From assembly GCF_947254915.1 (NCBI RefSeq), contig NZ_CAMYEZ010000035.1, forward strand, positions 1 through 16,078: a DNA stretch of 16,078 nt, in the 5' to 3' direction. Position numbers and translations under genes: made by a program. This document shows, piece by piece, positions 1-6,915 of the stretch. The number at the start of each line of letters is the position of its first letter. Position 1 is the first letter of the stretch. The stretch is from an uncultured Porphyromonas sp. (GTDB lineage Bacteria; Bacteroidota; Bacteroidia; Bacteroidales; Porphyromonadaceae). The notes beneath the pieces are model-generated. The model did not search any database. It was not told the DNA's origin and was given only the letters and a program-made list of their open reading frames with translations.

Positions 1-1618
1 CCCCGACTCCGACGCCACGCCGCCCCTCCGTGAGGAGACCAAAGTAGTCATCCGTCGAGTAGCTGTAGACGTTGGTCGAGTTCTCCCCCTGATAGGTTAG
101 CAGGAACTCCGTCAACTGAAAGTCTCGTGCGCTCCAGTCCTGCGACACCTTACGATTGTCATAAGCGCCATCGCCCATCAGCAAGAGTAGCGGGTGGTAG
201 CTCTCCGCGCCATGCTCAGCCTCGTAGCGACGCTTATAGTCCCACAGCATCAAGCGATAAGCCGTCGCATCGGGCGTACCGCCATTATATTCATCAAAAA
301 GCTCCTGCTGCGTCACCACCTGCACCCGTAGTCCCGAGTGCTCTCGGTGATAACTGGCCAAGCGCTCTGCAGCTGGGCGCAAAGCCTCGGTCGTGATCAT
401 CAGATAGTCCGGCACCGTGTCTAGACGCACCCCACCATGAGGAAGCGCCACGACCTGCTCCACAGGGTAAGCGTCCGCAAGGGCAAAGAGCGTGTACTCC
501 ACAGGCAACCCAGCCCCATCCGTCACGGCTCCCGTAAAAGTCACAGCTCCACCTTGCTCCGCTATGGGTAAGCTCGCCACCTGCCCCTCGGGCATTCGTC
601 CCCACAGTTGCAGGGCACTCGCAGAGCCTGTCACTCCGATGCGGTGCGATGCGATAGCTCCGGGAGTGGCGGAGTAGTTACGAAAGGTCAACTGTCCCTT
701 CCCTCCATACTGCAAAGCGACTGGTGCCACCAGCGTCAGATAGTCCAGGTAAGCTTGTCGTCCTGCTGGTGCTATCTGTAGTTGTGCTTCCACCCGCTGA
801 GCCTCTGAGGGGAGCTTGGCAGCAAAGCTCTTATTATGATAGATTCCTGCTAGAAAGTCACTAGCAGAGCTATGATCTTCACTTCTCCAGATAATGTCTT
901 TGTACGTTTCACCGCCCAGCTGCACCGTTAGCTCCAGCGACTGATCTTTATCTGGTAGTCCCACATAAGCCACACCTAGCTCGCCCTCGGCAGCAGACAC
1001 CAGTGGCGATGGCAGTGAGAGTGGCACCGTGAGCGGATGCCCACCGAGTGGCTCGCCAAAGAGCAGACGCCCTGAGGCACGTAGCGAGTGACGATCCTGC
1101 TCATAGAGCTCATGCGCCAAGAAGCTTGTCCGCACAGCCGACTCCGTAGCTTGCTGCGCCCCCTGCGACTCAATGCGATGCACTGGCAGATCCGTCCGAT
1201 CGGTCGCTAGGTAGTACCCCTGATTGCTATAAATGTTTTGCTGATGGCGGAAGGTCTGTCGCGACAGCTCTGGGATCCACTCGGTCACCCCCATAGCGTA
1301 AAAGTAAACCACATCATCAGCCACATAAGCGGGGACAGGCGTAAGGTGCAAACTATTATCCTCTAGCACTTCGCTCAGCATCGCCCCACCACGTCCGAAG
1401 AGACGTACCTCGGCAGGGTTCGCAATGCCTGCCTCTCGTAGTGCCGCAAAGGTGACCTTGTACACTCCCGTGCGAGTCACCGAGAGACGCGCCCAGTGCC
1501 CCTCACTGAGTGGCGAGCTGGCGGAGGATTGAGCAGTCAGCCCCAGCCCCCCTGCTAGCAGTATGACCAGCAGCAGGCTCAGAGGACTGTATATATAATG
1601 TAGGAGTCTATGTCTCAT
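1..1618 (-). CDS. porU: Type IX secretion system sortase PorU, N-terminal half (partial)
   Basis: PorU is the cell-surface, gingipain-type (family C25) sortase of the type IX secretion system; it removes the C-terminal signal of cargo proteins and attaches them to A-LPS. I read an open frame of 539 codons from an ATG at 1618 to the left edge. It starts with a hydrophobic signal peptide (core LLLVILLAGGLGL, residues about 15-28), followed by a long beta-rich N-terminal region. The C25-like fold begins near residue 395 (DYLMITTEALRP), with the typical GGTPDATAYRLML and LLLLMGDGAYDNR segments and STDDYFGLL close to the edge. The known P. gingivalis protein is roughly twice this long, so the catalytic His and Cys lie outside the window and cannot be checked. 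A -7 box lies about 60 bases upstream. Identification is from motif recognition; the best alternative is another C25 family member. Confidence 0.9.
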   Translation of the reverse strand, partial: MRHRLLHYIYSPLSLLLVILLAGGLGLTAQSSASSPLSEGHWARLSVTRTGVYKVTFAALREAGIANPAEVRLFGRGGAMLSEVLEDNSLHLTPVPAYVADDVVYFYAMGVTEWIPELSRQTFRHQQNIYSNQGYYLATDRTDLPVHRIESQGAQQATESAVRTSFLAHELYEQDRHSLRASGRLLFGEPLGGHPLTVPLSLPSPLVSAAEGELGVAYVGLPDKDQSLELTVQLGGETYKDIIWRSEDHSSASDFLAGIYHNKSFAAKLPSEAQRVEAQLQIAPAGRQAYLDYLTLVAPVALQYGGKGQLTFRNYSATPGAIASHRIGVTGSASALQLWGRMPEGQVASLPIAEQGGAVTFTGAVTDGAGLPVEYTLFALADAYPVEQVVALPHGGVRLDTVPDYLMITTEALRPAAERLASYHREHSGLRVQVVTQQELFDEYNGGTPDATAYRLMLWDYKRRYEAEHGAESYHPLLLLMGDGAYDNRKVSQDWSARDFQLTEFLLTYQGENSTNVYSYSTDDYFGLLTEGRRGVGVG

Positions 1619-1679
1619 AAGTAATCTAATAACGTGGCTACAGCCACTTATAGTATATCCATCACTATGACCGATGACG

Positions 1680-1687
1680 CAAATATA
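1680..1687 (-). promoter_or_regulatory. Putative -7 box of the porU promoter
   Basis: On the minus strand this reads TATATTTG, matching the Bacteroidota -7 consensus TAnnTTTG, followed by C. It ends about 60 bases before the porU ATG. No TTTG -33 box is visible at 19-21 bases; that position is taken by a 10-bp inverted repeat. Confidence 0.5.
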
Positions 1688-1704
1688 CCACAATCTTCCC
1701 TTTT

Positions 1705-1731
1705 GAGACTGTTGACTTCTGCAACAGTCTC
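1705..1731. repeat. Perfect 10-bp inverted repeat upstream of porU
   Basis: GAGACTGTTG at 1705-1714 is the exact reverse complement of 1722-1731, with a 7-base spacer. It is not followed by a T-run on either strand, so it does not look like a terminator. It covers the -33 region relative to the porU -7 box, so an operator is conceivable; this is inference. Confidence 0.5.
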
Positions 1732-1836
1732 CTTTAGCTTACCTAGTTAATAGTCCTAGACATCTCCAATCTTACGAATAGCCCCTTGCTCATGTCTAGT
1801 CGGAGTAAGTCTGCGACCGTCCTAACCGCAAAATTA

Positions 1837-1872
1837 GAGAGGCATCTCAACTCATCCGTTGAGATACCTCTC
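1837..1872 (-). terminator. Hairpin terminator downstream of rplS
   Basis: A 15-bp stem (1837-1851 with 1858-1872, one G-U pair in the minus-strand transcript) has a 6-base loop. It starts 27 bases after the rplS stop and is followed in the transcript by UAAUUUUG. It separates rplS from porU, which has its own -7 box. The tail is only moderately U-rich. Confidence 0.8.
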
Positions 1873-1898
1873 TTCATTAGTCTGAGCTAGCGACTCTA

Positions 1899-2264
1899 TT
1901 ACTTGACGCTGGCAGAGAGCGTACGACGCTCACGAATGCGAGCAGCTTTACCACGGAGGTTGCGCAGATAGTAGAGCTTAGCGCGACGTACCTTACCGTG
2001 ACGCTCTACGTGGATCTCCTCAATAAAGGGGCTGTTGTAGGGAAAGATACGCTCTACACCTACACCGTCAGAGATCTTGCGTACGGTGAAGCGACGCTGG
2101 TCACCATGACCGCTGATGCGGATGACCGTACCGCGAAACTTCTGAATACGCTCCTTGTTACCCTCCTTAATACGGTAGTCCACGACAATCGTGTCACCTG
2201 GGGCAAACTTAGGTAGCTGCTTGCCACTCTTGAAGTCTTCTTCGACTAGCTTGATAAAGTCCAT
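1899..2264 (-). CDS. rplS: Large-subunit ribosomal protein bL19
   Basis: This encodes bL19, a 50S subunit protein at the interface with the 30S subunit. The 121-residue length is normal for the family. Family signatures are the N-terminal FAPGDTIVVDYRIKEG strand region, RIQKFRGTVIRISG, the central VGVERIFPYNSPFIEEI segment, and the C-terminal RRAKLYYLRNLRGKAARIRE run typical of L19. The ATG at 2264 gives the standard N-terminus (MDFIKLVEEDF). In many bacteria rplS lies with rpsP, rimM and trmD. Here it stands alone, with its own promoter about 115 bases upstream and a hairpin terminator behind it. Nothing is unusual in the protein. Confidence 0.98.
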   Translation of the reverse strand: MDFIKLVEEDFKSGKQLPKFAPGDTIVVDYRIKEGNKERIQKFRGTVIRISGHGDQRRFTVRKISDGVGVERIFPYNSPFIEEIHVERHGKVRRAKLYYLRNLRGKAARIRERRTLSASVK

Positions 2265-2386
2265 AATAATGTGCTGTTACTTTTTTGATTAGCTATGAGC
2301 TAAACGCAATATACACAGGCGACTTGTGAGCCCCTTGCTCTAAGCCTAGAATGCTCTTCCTGCCAGAGATTACGCAAAGCTGACGA

Positions 2387-2416
2387 CAAAGGTACAAAAA
2401 ACTTGCTAATGGACAA
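2387..2416 (-). promoter_or_regulatory. rplS promoter (-33 and -7 boxes)
   Basis: On the minus strand TTG (2416-2414) is separated by 19 bases from TACCTTTG (2394-2387). This is the spacing and sequence expected of a Bacteroidota housekeeping promoter. Transcription would start near 2380 and leave a 5' leader of about 115 bases. This is the best-formed promoter in the window. Confidence 0.75.
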
Positions 2417-2530
2417 CCCCCACCTCAGACTCGGCATAATATAAAAGTGAGCTCATTTCAGCCCCATCAAAGGAAATCGCCATTCCCTCGGTGAAGACTT
2501 TTGAATCTCCAGCGAGGAGACGAAAAATTC

Positions 2531-2593
2531 TTCGGAACTTTCATTTCTTTCTTCCGAAGTTTCATTTCATTCTTCCGAAGTTTTATTTCCCAG
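2531..2593. repeat. Three tandem 21-bp repeats
   Basis: Units at 2531-2551, 2552-2572 and 2573-2593 follow the pattern TTCCGAAGTTTCATTTCATTC with a few changes each. A degenerate fourth unit (2594-2619) ends in the same TTTCCCAG. The 21-base period preserves reading frame, and the minus strand would read a repeated LRKNEMK-like heptad inside an open frame at 2467-2703. That frame has no known domain, no promoter or start context I can support, and overlaps a non-coding repeat element, so I do not call it a gene. Confidence 0.8.
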
Positions 2594-2650
2594 CTCCGTG
2601 GAGAATTTTCGTTTCCCAGTGAGAGACTTGCGATTTCCTCGGAAGGAAAG

Positions 2651-2738
2651 AGATTAGAAGGTAGAAATCGGGGGTGGTGGAGCGATCGGAAGTATCGGAG
2701 CAATCGGATATGTATAATCCTAACGTCTAACCTCTACT
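2651..2738. repeat. Intergenic repeat element, short copy, at the 3' end of rarA
   Basis: The order of sub-motifs matches the element at 4049-4218: AGATTAGAAGGTAGAAAT, then three 9-bp units ending in ATCGG (2681-2689, 2690-2698, 2699-2707), then ATATGTATAA and a TCTAACCTCTA tail. The larger copy has AGATTAGAGGCTAGAGAT, four or five 9-bp units, ATACGTGTAA and CCTCTA runs in the same order and orientation. The tail of this copy runs into the rarA stop codon (2734-2736). It probably belongs to a dispersed intergenic repeat family. Confidence 0.65.
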
Positions 2739-4044
2739 CTTCCTCCTCTATAAACTTGAGGTAGTTGCTGAGCGTACGCTCGGCTTGCCCCACGTCTTGC
2801 GGGGCGTAAAAGTGCGCATCGCTAAGTTCGTCGGGCAGGTACTGCTGTCGTGTATAGTGCTTGGGGAAGTCGTGCGGATAGTGGTAGTCGACACCGTAGC
2901 CGAGGTCAGACATTAGCTTCGTAGGTGCATTGCGCAGATGGAGCGGAACTGGCAGATTGCCCGTCTCACGCACTTTAGCGAGGGCCGCATCAATAGCGAG
3001 GTAGGCCGAGTTGCTCTTCGGTGAACCAGCCAGGTAGACAACCGCCTCGGCAAGCGGTATGCGTCCCTCGGGCCATCCGATGAAGTCCACCGCATCGGCA
3101 GCTGCCTGCGCTACGACCAGCGCCTGTGGGTTGGCCAGGCCTATATCTTCGGCAGCTGAGATGACCACACGGCGCGCTATGAAGCGTGGCTCCTCGCCCC
3201 CCTCGATGAGGCGAGCCATCCAGTAGAGCGCTGCATCGGGGTCGCTGCCACGTATGCTCTTGATGAAGGCCGAGGCGATGTCGTAGTGCAACTCCCCATC
3301 ACGGTCGAAGGCTGCGGGCTGTTGACGAGCTACGCTAGCAATCGCCTCGCCCGTCAATCGTACGGTCGTCTCGTCGGGGTGCTGCTCGAGAGCCATTGAG
3401 AGGGTCATCTCGAGGAGGTTGAGCAGCTTGCGCGCATCACCACCAGCCAGATGAATAAGCATCTCACGGTCGGCACCCTCTAGGGAAACGGTGTAGCGAG
3501 AGAAGAGCGGATCGGTAGCGAAGACACGGTCGATGAGTTGGGAAAGGTCGCTATGCTCCAAGGGCTTGAGAACGAAGACCTGACAGCGTGAGAGGAGCGG
3601 GCGGATCACTTGAAAGGAGGGGTTCTCCGTCGTAGCACCGATCAGCGTGACCACCCCCTGCTCGACGGCTGCCAGTAGGGAGTCCTGCTGGGACTTGGAG
3701 AAGCGGTGTATCTCGTCAATGAATAGTATCGGTCGCCCCTGATGCTGAGAGAAGAGACCCGCCTGCGCATCCTTTGCCTCCTGCAGGGTCTTGCGCACAT
3801 CGGCTACGCCTGAGCCGACCGCCGAGAGACTATAGCAACGACACTGCATCAACTGCGAGAGAAGCTGTGCGAGGGTTGTCTTGCCGACCCCAGGTGGTCC
3901 CCATAGGATCATTGAGGGTATGTGCCCCCGCTCGAGCATCACACGTAGCGGGGCATTCGCACCGACGAGGTGAGACTGTCCGACATACTCTTCGAGCGTC
4001 TTAGGACGCATACGCTCCGCTAGCGGTATCTGCTCTACTGACAT
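2734..4044 (-). CDS. rarA: Replication-associated recombination protein RarA (MgsA-type AAA+ ATPase)
   Basis: RarA is a clamp-loader-like AAA+ ATPase acting at stalled replication forks. The 436-residue product carries Walker A GPPGVGKT (residues 49-56), Walker B FIDEIH (108-113), sensor 1 in GATTENPSF (136-144) and the arginine finger in LLSRC (R153). The C-terminal tetramerisation and DNA-binding region shows the family segments DIASAFIKSIRGSDPDA, RRVVISAAEDIGLANP and RNAPTKLMSDLGYG. I place the start at the ATG at 4044. An in-frame TTG at 4053 would lie inside the -7 box TATCTTTG and only adds three residues. The gene is flanked by two copies of the same intergenic repeat element. Length and motifs are normal. 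Confidence 0.97.
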   Translation of the reverse strand: MSVEQIPLAERMRPKTLEEYVGQSHLVGANAPLRVMLERGHIPSMILWGPPGVGKTTLAQLLSQLMQCRCYSLSAVGSGVADVRKTLQEAKDAQAGLFSQHQGRPILFIDEIHRFSKSQQDSLLAAVEQGVVTLIGATTENPSFQVIRPLLSRCQVFVLKPLEHSDLSQLIDRVFATDPLFSRYTVSLEGADREMLIHLAGGDARKLLNLLEMTLSMALEQHPDETTVRLTGEAIASVARQQPAAFDRDGELHYDIASAFIKSIRGSDPDAALYWMARLIEGGEEPRFIARRVVISAAEDIGLANPQALVVAQAAADAVDFIGWPEGRIPLAEAVVYLAGSPKSNSAYLAIDAALAKVRETGNLPVPLHLRNAPTKLMSDLGYGVDYHYPHDFPKHYTRQQYLPDELSDAHFYAPQDVGQAERTLSNYLKFIEEEE

Positions 4045-4050
4045 ATAGTG

Positions 4051-4058
4051 CAAAGATA
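4051..4058 (-). promoter_or_regulatory. Putative -7 box for rarA inside the inverted repeat
   Basis: The minus strand reads TATCTTTGCA and ends 6 bases before the rarA ATG. Transcription about 7 bases downstream would begin at or next to the start codon, giving a leaderless or nearly leaderless mRNA. No -33 box is visible. Confidence 0.5.
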
Positions 4059-4208
4059 CGAATTTAGAGGTTAGAGATTAGAGGCTAGAGATTGAAGATC
4101 GGAGCTATCGGAACGATCGGAACTATCAGAGCCATCGGATACGTGTAACCCGAAATTATAACCTCTCACCTCTAATCTCTAACTTCTAGCCTCTAACCTC
4201 TAAATTTA

Positions 4209-4216
4209 TATCTTTG
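4209..4216 (+). promoter_or_regulatory. Putative -7 box for the WG-repeat gene inside the inverted repeat
   Basis: TATCTTTG followed by CA matches TAnnTTTG, about 76 bases before the ATG at 4293. It is the mirror image of the rarA box on the other arm of the element. No clear TTG occurs 19-21 bases upstream. Confidence 0.5.
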
Positions 4217-4292
4217 CAATAAGGGCAGTAGACCTAGTGCTGAGCCTTCTGCCCGTTGTGTAGCATATCAAACTCAAAAACATTCTAGCATC

Positions 4293-5504
4293 ATGGCTTT
4301 AAAGAACTGTACTAAGTGTGGCGCCTCAGTCCCAGGAGGCTCGGCGACCTGCCCACAGTGTGGCAACCCTATGGGTCAAAAGGAGAACAAATCGAAGCAG
4401 AAGATGTGGACTGCCATCATCGCAGCAGCCGTTGTTGTCGTGGGGGTGTGTTGCATCCTCCTCTTTATACTGCCCAAGGGGTGCGCAAAGAAGGCGCCCT
4501 CAGTCAATTTGGATCCAACAAGCGGGCAAAGCGATACGACAGAAGTGGAGAGCATAGACGAGAACTTTGTCCAGCTAACCCCTGAGTTCATTGAAGCAAT
4601 CCAGAAGTATGACCAGCTCAGCCTCTTTAGCGAGGGGTATGCGGCTGTCTGTAAGAATGGCAAGTGGGGCTACATCGACAAGGCGGGCCAGGAGGTGATC
4701 CCATGCAAGTATGATTGGGCCAATACCTTCCATGAGGGACTAGCCTCTGTGCGGTTTTCTTATGACTCAGGCTATGGCTTCATCGATACCACGGGGCGTG
4801 AGGTGATCCGACATCGTCGAGAGATAGCGGTGCCAGGCGATTTTTCTGAAGGGCTAGTAGTTGTCAAGAACGAGGGTAATGATCATTTTTTCGTCCTGGA
4901 CAAGGAGGGACGTAAAGTTTTCCAAGGGAGTTATGGCAAAGGTTCCTATGCCCCCTATAGTAGCTTCGGTATGATGCCTTATGCCGCACCAATTTATATC
5001 GAGAAGTTCATTGATGGTAAGCTCTACATCCCCAAGGGGGAGTCAGGATACAACGTTTATGACACTAAGGGCAACAAGGTTAAAGAAGTGAGTGACAGCG
5101 AGATGGAGCAGATCACAAAGCGCGCCACCGCTGGCCAAGCTCAGACCTTCACACACACGCTCTACACAGATAAGATGTACGGCGGGATGGGTGAGATAGT
5201 ACTCTGGGGCGTGAAAGATGCCAACGGCAAGATAATCGTTCCTGCAGAGTACGATAAGGCTAGTATCTATTTCGAACCGGAAAAAATAGACCTCACTAAT
5301 GGCGTGATCCCTGTAGTCTTAATAGAGTATAGCGGGATTAGCTATATGGGTGAATGGCTGGGCATCTGCCCTGATGATGGCAGTGTAGAGCATTACGGCT
5401 ATGTGGATCTAAAGGGGAATGACACCTTCCCTAAGGGACTCAAGGAGCGGTGCGCAAAGTCTAGGCTGAAAGCTATCGAGCGCTACAAAGCTGAAGAAGA
5501 ATAG
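4293..5504 (+). CDS. Zinc-ribbon, single-pass membrane protein with WG repeats
   Basis: The function is unknown. The 403-residue protein starts with a zinc ribbon (C6-x2-C9 and C20-x2-C23), then a basic linker, one transmembrane helix (about 39-60, AIIAAAVVVVGVCCILLFIL), a Ser/Thr/Asp-rich linker and a domain of WG repeats. The clearest repeat is GKWGYIDKAGQEVIPCKYDWA (from about 123). Others are GYGFIDTTGREVI, FVLDKEGRKVF, LWGVKDANGKIIVPAEYD and, near the end, YGYVDLKGN. The tail is charged and probably helical (KSRLKAIERYKAEEE). The topology suggests a cytoplasmic ribbon and a WG domain outside the inner membrane. A hairpin terminator follows at 5554. The last ~30 codons are duplicated at 6790-6879, beyond the RhuM gene. 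Confidence 0.85.
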   Translation: MALKNCTKCGASVPGGSATCPQCGNPMGQKENKSKQKMWTAIIAAAVVVVGVCCILLFILPKGCAKKAPSVNLDPTSGQSDTTEVESIDENFVQLTPEFIEAIQKYDQLSLFSEGYAAVCKNGKWGYIDKAGQEVIPCKYDWANTFHEGLASVRFSYDSGYGFIDTTGREVIRHRREIAVPGDFSEGLVVVKNEGNDHFFVLDKEGRKVFQGSYGKGSYAPYSSFGMMPYAAPIYIEKFIDGKLYIPKGESGYNVYDTKGNKVKEVSDSEMEQITKRATAGQAQTFTHTLYTDKMYGGMGEIVLWGVKDANGKIIVPAEYDKASIYFEPEKIDLTNGVIPVVLIEYSGISYMGEWLGICPDDGSVEHYGYVDLKGNDTFPKGLKERCAKSRLKAIERYKAEEE

Positions 5505-5540
5505 GACTTGTAACGTATAGCCTACACATAGAGGACTCCT
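5421..5540 (+). repeat. Direct repeat, copy A: 3' end of the WG-repeat gene
   Basis: This stretch covers the last 27 codons, the stop and about 36 bases of 3' flank. It recurs at 6799-6915. The first 31 bases are identical (starting GACACCTTCCCTAAGGGACT). The remaining coding part has about six substitutions and a 3-base deletion in copy B. The 3' flank is recognisably similar (TAGGACTTGTAAC, then CCTACACA) before the two terminators diverge. Confidence 0.9.
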
Positions 5541-5553
5541 CTAGATACGCAAG

Positions 5554-5589
5554 CAGCCCCCTCACTACGCAGTGCTAGTGAGGGGGCTG
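5554..5589 (+). terminator. Hairpin terminator of the WG-repeat gene
   Basis: A perfect 14-bp GC-rich stem pairs CAGCCCCCTCACTA (5554-5567) with 5576-5589 around an 8-base loop. It lies 49 bases after the stop. The following bases (TCATACATTTG) are only weakly T-rich. Confidence 0.8.
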
Positions 5590-5610
5590 TCATACATTTG
5601 TCTTGTATAG

Positions 5611-5642
5611 TTGCTCTGCTTGACTGTTTTTGATTACCTTTG
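5611..5642 (+). promoter_or_regulatory. Putative promoter of the RhuM gene
   Basis: TTG at 5611-5613 and TACCTTTG at 5635-5642 are 21 bases apart, within the range for a Bacteroidota promoter. The box lies downstream of the terminator and about 65 bases before the ATG at 5708. This argues against translation starting at the upstream TTG (5630). Confidence 0.5.
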
Positions 5643-5707
5643 AGTACGCTTTTGCTATACTGCTTGAACCTATTCAAGCCATCTCACTTACTAATCCACG
5701 TCACGAT

Positions 5708-6787
5708 ATGACTACGACTAACGAACCTCTCCTCTTAGCTCCCGAGGAAGACTCACCAGGCGCTCCTCGAGACGAGCAACGCATCATCATATACAACAGC
5801 GAGGACGGGCGAGCTAAGGTCACGCTCTACGCCCGAGATGGTAGCGTCTGGATGAATCAAAGCCAGCTCGCAGAGCTTTTTGACACCTCTGTCCCTAACA
5901 TCAGCATGCATATATCAAACATACTGAAAGATAGAGAGTTGGTGCGTGATTCAGTTATTAAGGAGTACTTAACAACTGCCACAGACGACAAGCAATACCG
6001 CGTCACCTTTTACTCCTTAGAGATGATTCTCGCCATAGGCTTTAGGGTGCGTAGTAAGCGTGGTGTACAATTTAGACAGTGGGCCACTCGCAACCTGAGG
6101 GAGTATATGATCAAGGGGTTTGTCATCGACGATGAGCGGTTGAAAAATCCAGACGGCAGACCAGACTACTTTGATGAACTCTTAGAGCGTATCCGAGAGA
6201 TACGTGCGAGCGAAAAGCGTTTTTACCAGAAAGTGCGTGATCTCTTAGCTCTAAGTAGCGACTACGACGCTAATGACAAGAATACGCAGATGTTTTTTGC
6301 AGAGACACAGAACAAGCTGATCTATGCTGTGACCCATAAGACAGCTCCTGAGCTGATACTCTCACGAGCCGATGCGAGCAAGCCGAATATGGCTCTGACC
6401 TCTTGGCAGGGAAGCGTCGTGAGAAAGCAGGATATCATGATTGCTAAAAACTATCTAGATAAGGAGGAGATCGATCTACTCAATCGACTCACAATCCTCT
6501 TCTTGGACTCTGCAGAGCTTCGGGTCAAAGAGCGTAAAGATCTTACGCTTAGCTACTGGCGAAACAATGTCAATGCTTTGCTACAGTTTCAAGGCAAGGA
6601 GCTACTGCAAGGTAAGGGTGCCGTCTCTCGCAAGCAGATGGTGGAGCGAGTTAAAGCTGTCTATGCAGAGTTTGATCAGCGTCGTAAGCGAGAGTGTATT
6701 CGTGAAGAAGAATTGGAGGAGATACGAGCCTTAAAACAGTTAGAGGAGTCTGTATTAGAGCGAACGGACGAGCGGAAGACGAGGTAG
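5708..6787 (+). CDS. RhuM-family protein
   Basis: Members of this family (named after RhuM of Salmonella SPI-3) are scattered in accessory regions; their biochemical role is not settled. From the ATG at 5708 the product has 359 residues. The conserved region begins with RIIIYNSEDG (25-34). It continues with a helix-turn-helix-like segment WMNQSQLAELFDTSVPNISM (48-67), then FYSLEMILAIGFRVRS (101-116) and RGVQFRQWATRNLREYMIKGF (118-138, containing the usual FRxWAT). The C-terminal half has DKNTQMFFAETQNKLIYAVT. The tail is a charged helix. The frame is open back to a TTG at 5630, but that start overlaps the -7 box and adds residues with no family match. It sits alone between two copies of the WG gene 3' end, and its AT-richer codons fit acquisition. 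Confidence 0.88.
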   Translation: MTTTNEPLLLAPEEDSPGAPRDEQRIIIYNSEDGRAKVTLYARDGSVWMNQSQLAELFDTSVPNISMHISNILKDRELVRDSVIKEYLTTATDDKQYRVTFYSLEMILAIGFRVRSKRGVQFRQWATRNLREYMIKGFVIDDERLKNPDGRPDYFDELLERIREIRASEKRFYQKVRDLLALSSDYDANDKNTQMFFAETQNKLIYAVTHKTAPELILSRADASKPNMALTSWQGSVVRKQDIMIAKNYLDKEEIDLLNRLTILFLDSAELRVKERKDLTLSYWRNNVNALLQFQGKELLQGKGAVSRKQMVERVKAVYAEFDQRRKRECIREEELEEIRALKQLEESVLERTDERKTR

Positions 6788-6789
6788 TC

Positions 6790-6879
6790 AAGGGTAGCGA
6801 CACCTTCCCTAAGGGACTCAAGGAGCGGTACGCAAAGTCTAGGCTGAGAGCCCTAGAGCGCTACAAAGCTGAAAAATAG
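6790..6879 (+). pseudogene. Remnant of a second WG-repeat gene (C-terminal ~29 codons only)
   Basis: The frame reads KGSDTFPKGLKERYAKSRLR and continues ALERYKAEK to a stop at 6877-6879. The intact gene upstream reads KGNDTFPKGLKERCAKSRLK and ends in KAEEE. The remnant begins two bases after the RhuM stop codon and in a different frame from RhuM. It has no start codon and no zinc ribbon, membrane helix or other WG units. It is followed by its own terminator hairpin, as the intact gene is. It is either the residue of a tandem paralogue whose body was replaced by RhuM, or a 3'-end duplication made when RhuM came in. Confidence 0.88.
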
Positions 6880-6915
6880 GACTTGTAACCTATAGTACAC
6901 CTACACACAGAGGGC
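6799..6915 (+). repeat. Direct repeat, copy B: 3' end of the WG-repeat gene
   Basis: This matches 5421-5540 (copy A). The offset between the copies is 1378 bases, and everything between them is the rest of copy A's tail, a terminator, the RhuM promoter and the RhuM gene. Copy B carries AGTACAC-type extra bases in the 3' flank and then turns into a different terminator stem. Confidence 0.9.

Larger units (their letters stand above)
4049..4218. repeat. 170-bp inverted-repeat element between rarA and the WG-repeat gene
   Basis: The outer ends are TGCAAAGATA (4049-4058) and its exact reverse complement (4209-4218). Pairing continues inward through AATTTAGAGGTTAGAG, and then, less exactly, through several GAGGTTAGA/GAGGCTAGA-type units. 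The centre holds 9-bp tandem units ending in ATCGG (about 4094-4138) and ATACGTGTAA. The ends include TATCTTTG on both strands, pointing outward. It resembles a miniature inverted-repeat element, but I see no target duplication and no encoded protein. Confidence 0.8.

Noticed and set aside
1756..1799. 8-bp inverted repeat CTAGACAT...ATGTCTAG upstream of porU
   Set aside because: The 28-base loop and short stem make it weak, and it has no terminator tail or clear promoter relation.
2467..2703. Minus-strand open frame of 78 codons with repeated LRKNEMK
   Set aside because: It consists of 21-bp repeats plus part of the intergenic repeat element, a mirror frame is open on the plus strand, and there is no domain or promoter support. 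Kept as repeats, not as a gene.
5630..5707. Upstream TTG start for the RhuM gene
   Set aside because: The TTG immediately precedes the TACCTTTG -7 box, and the added 26 residues (ITFEYAFAILLEP and so on) do not look like family sequence. The ATG at 5708 fits better.
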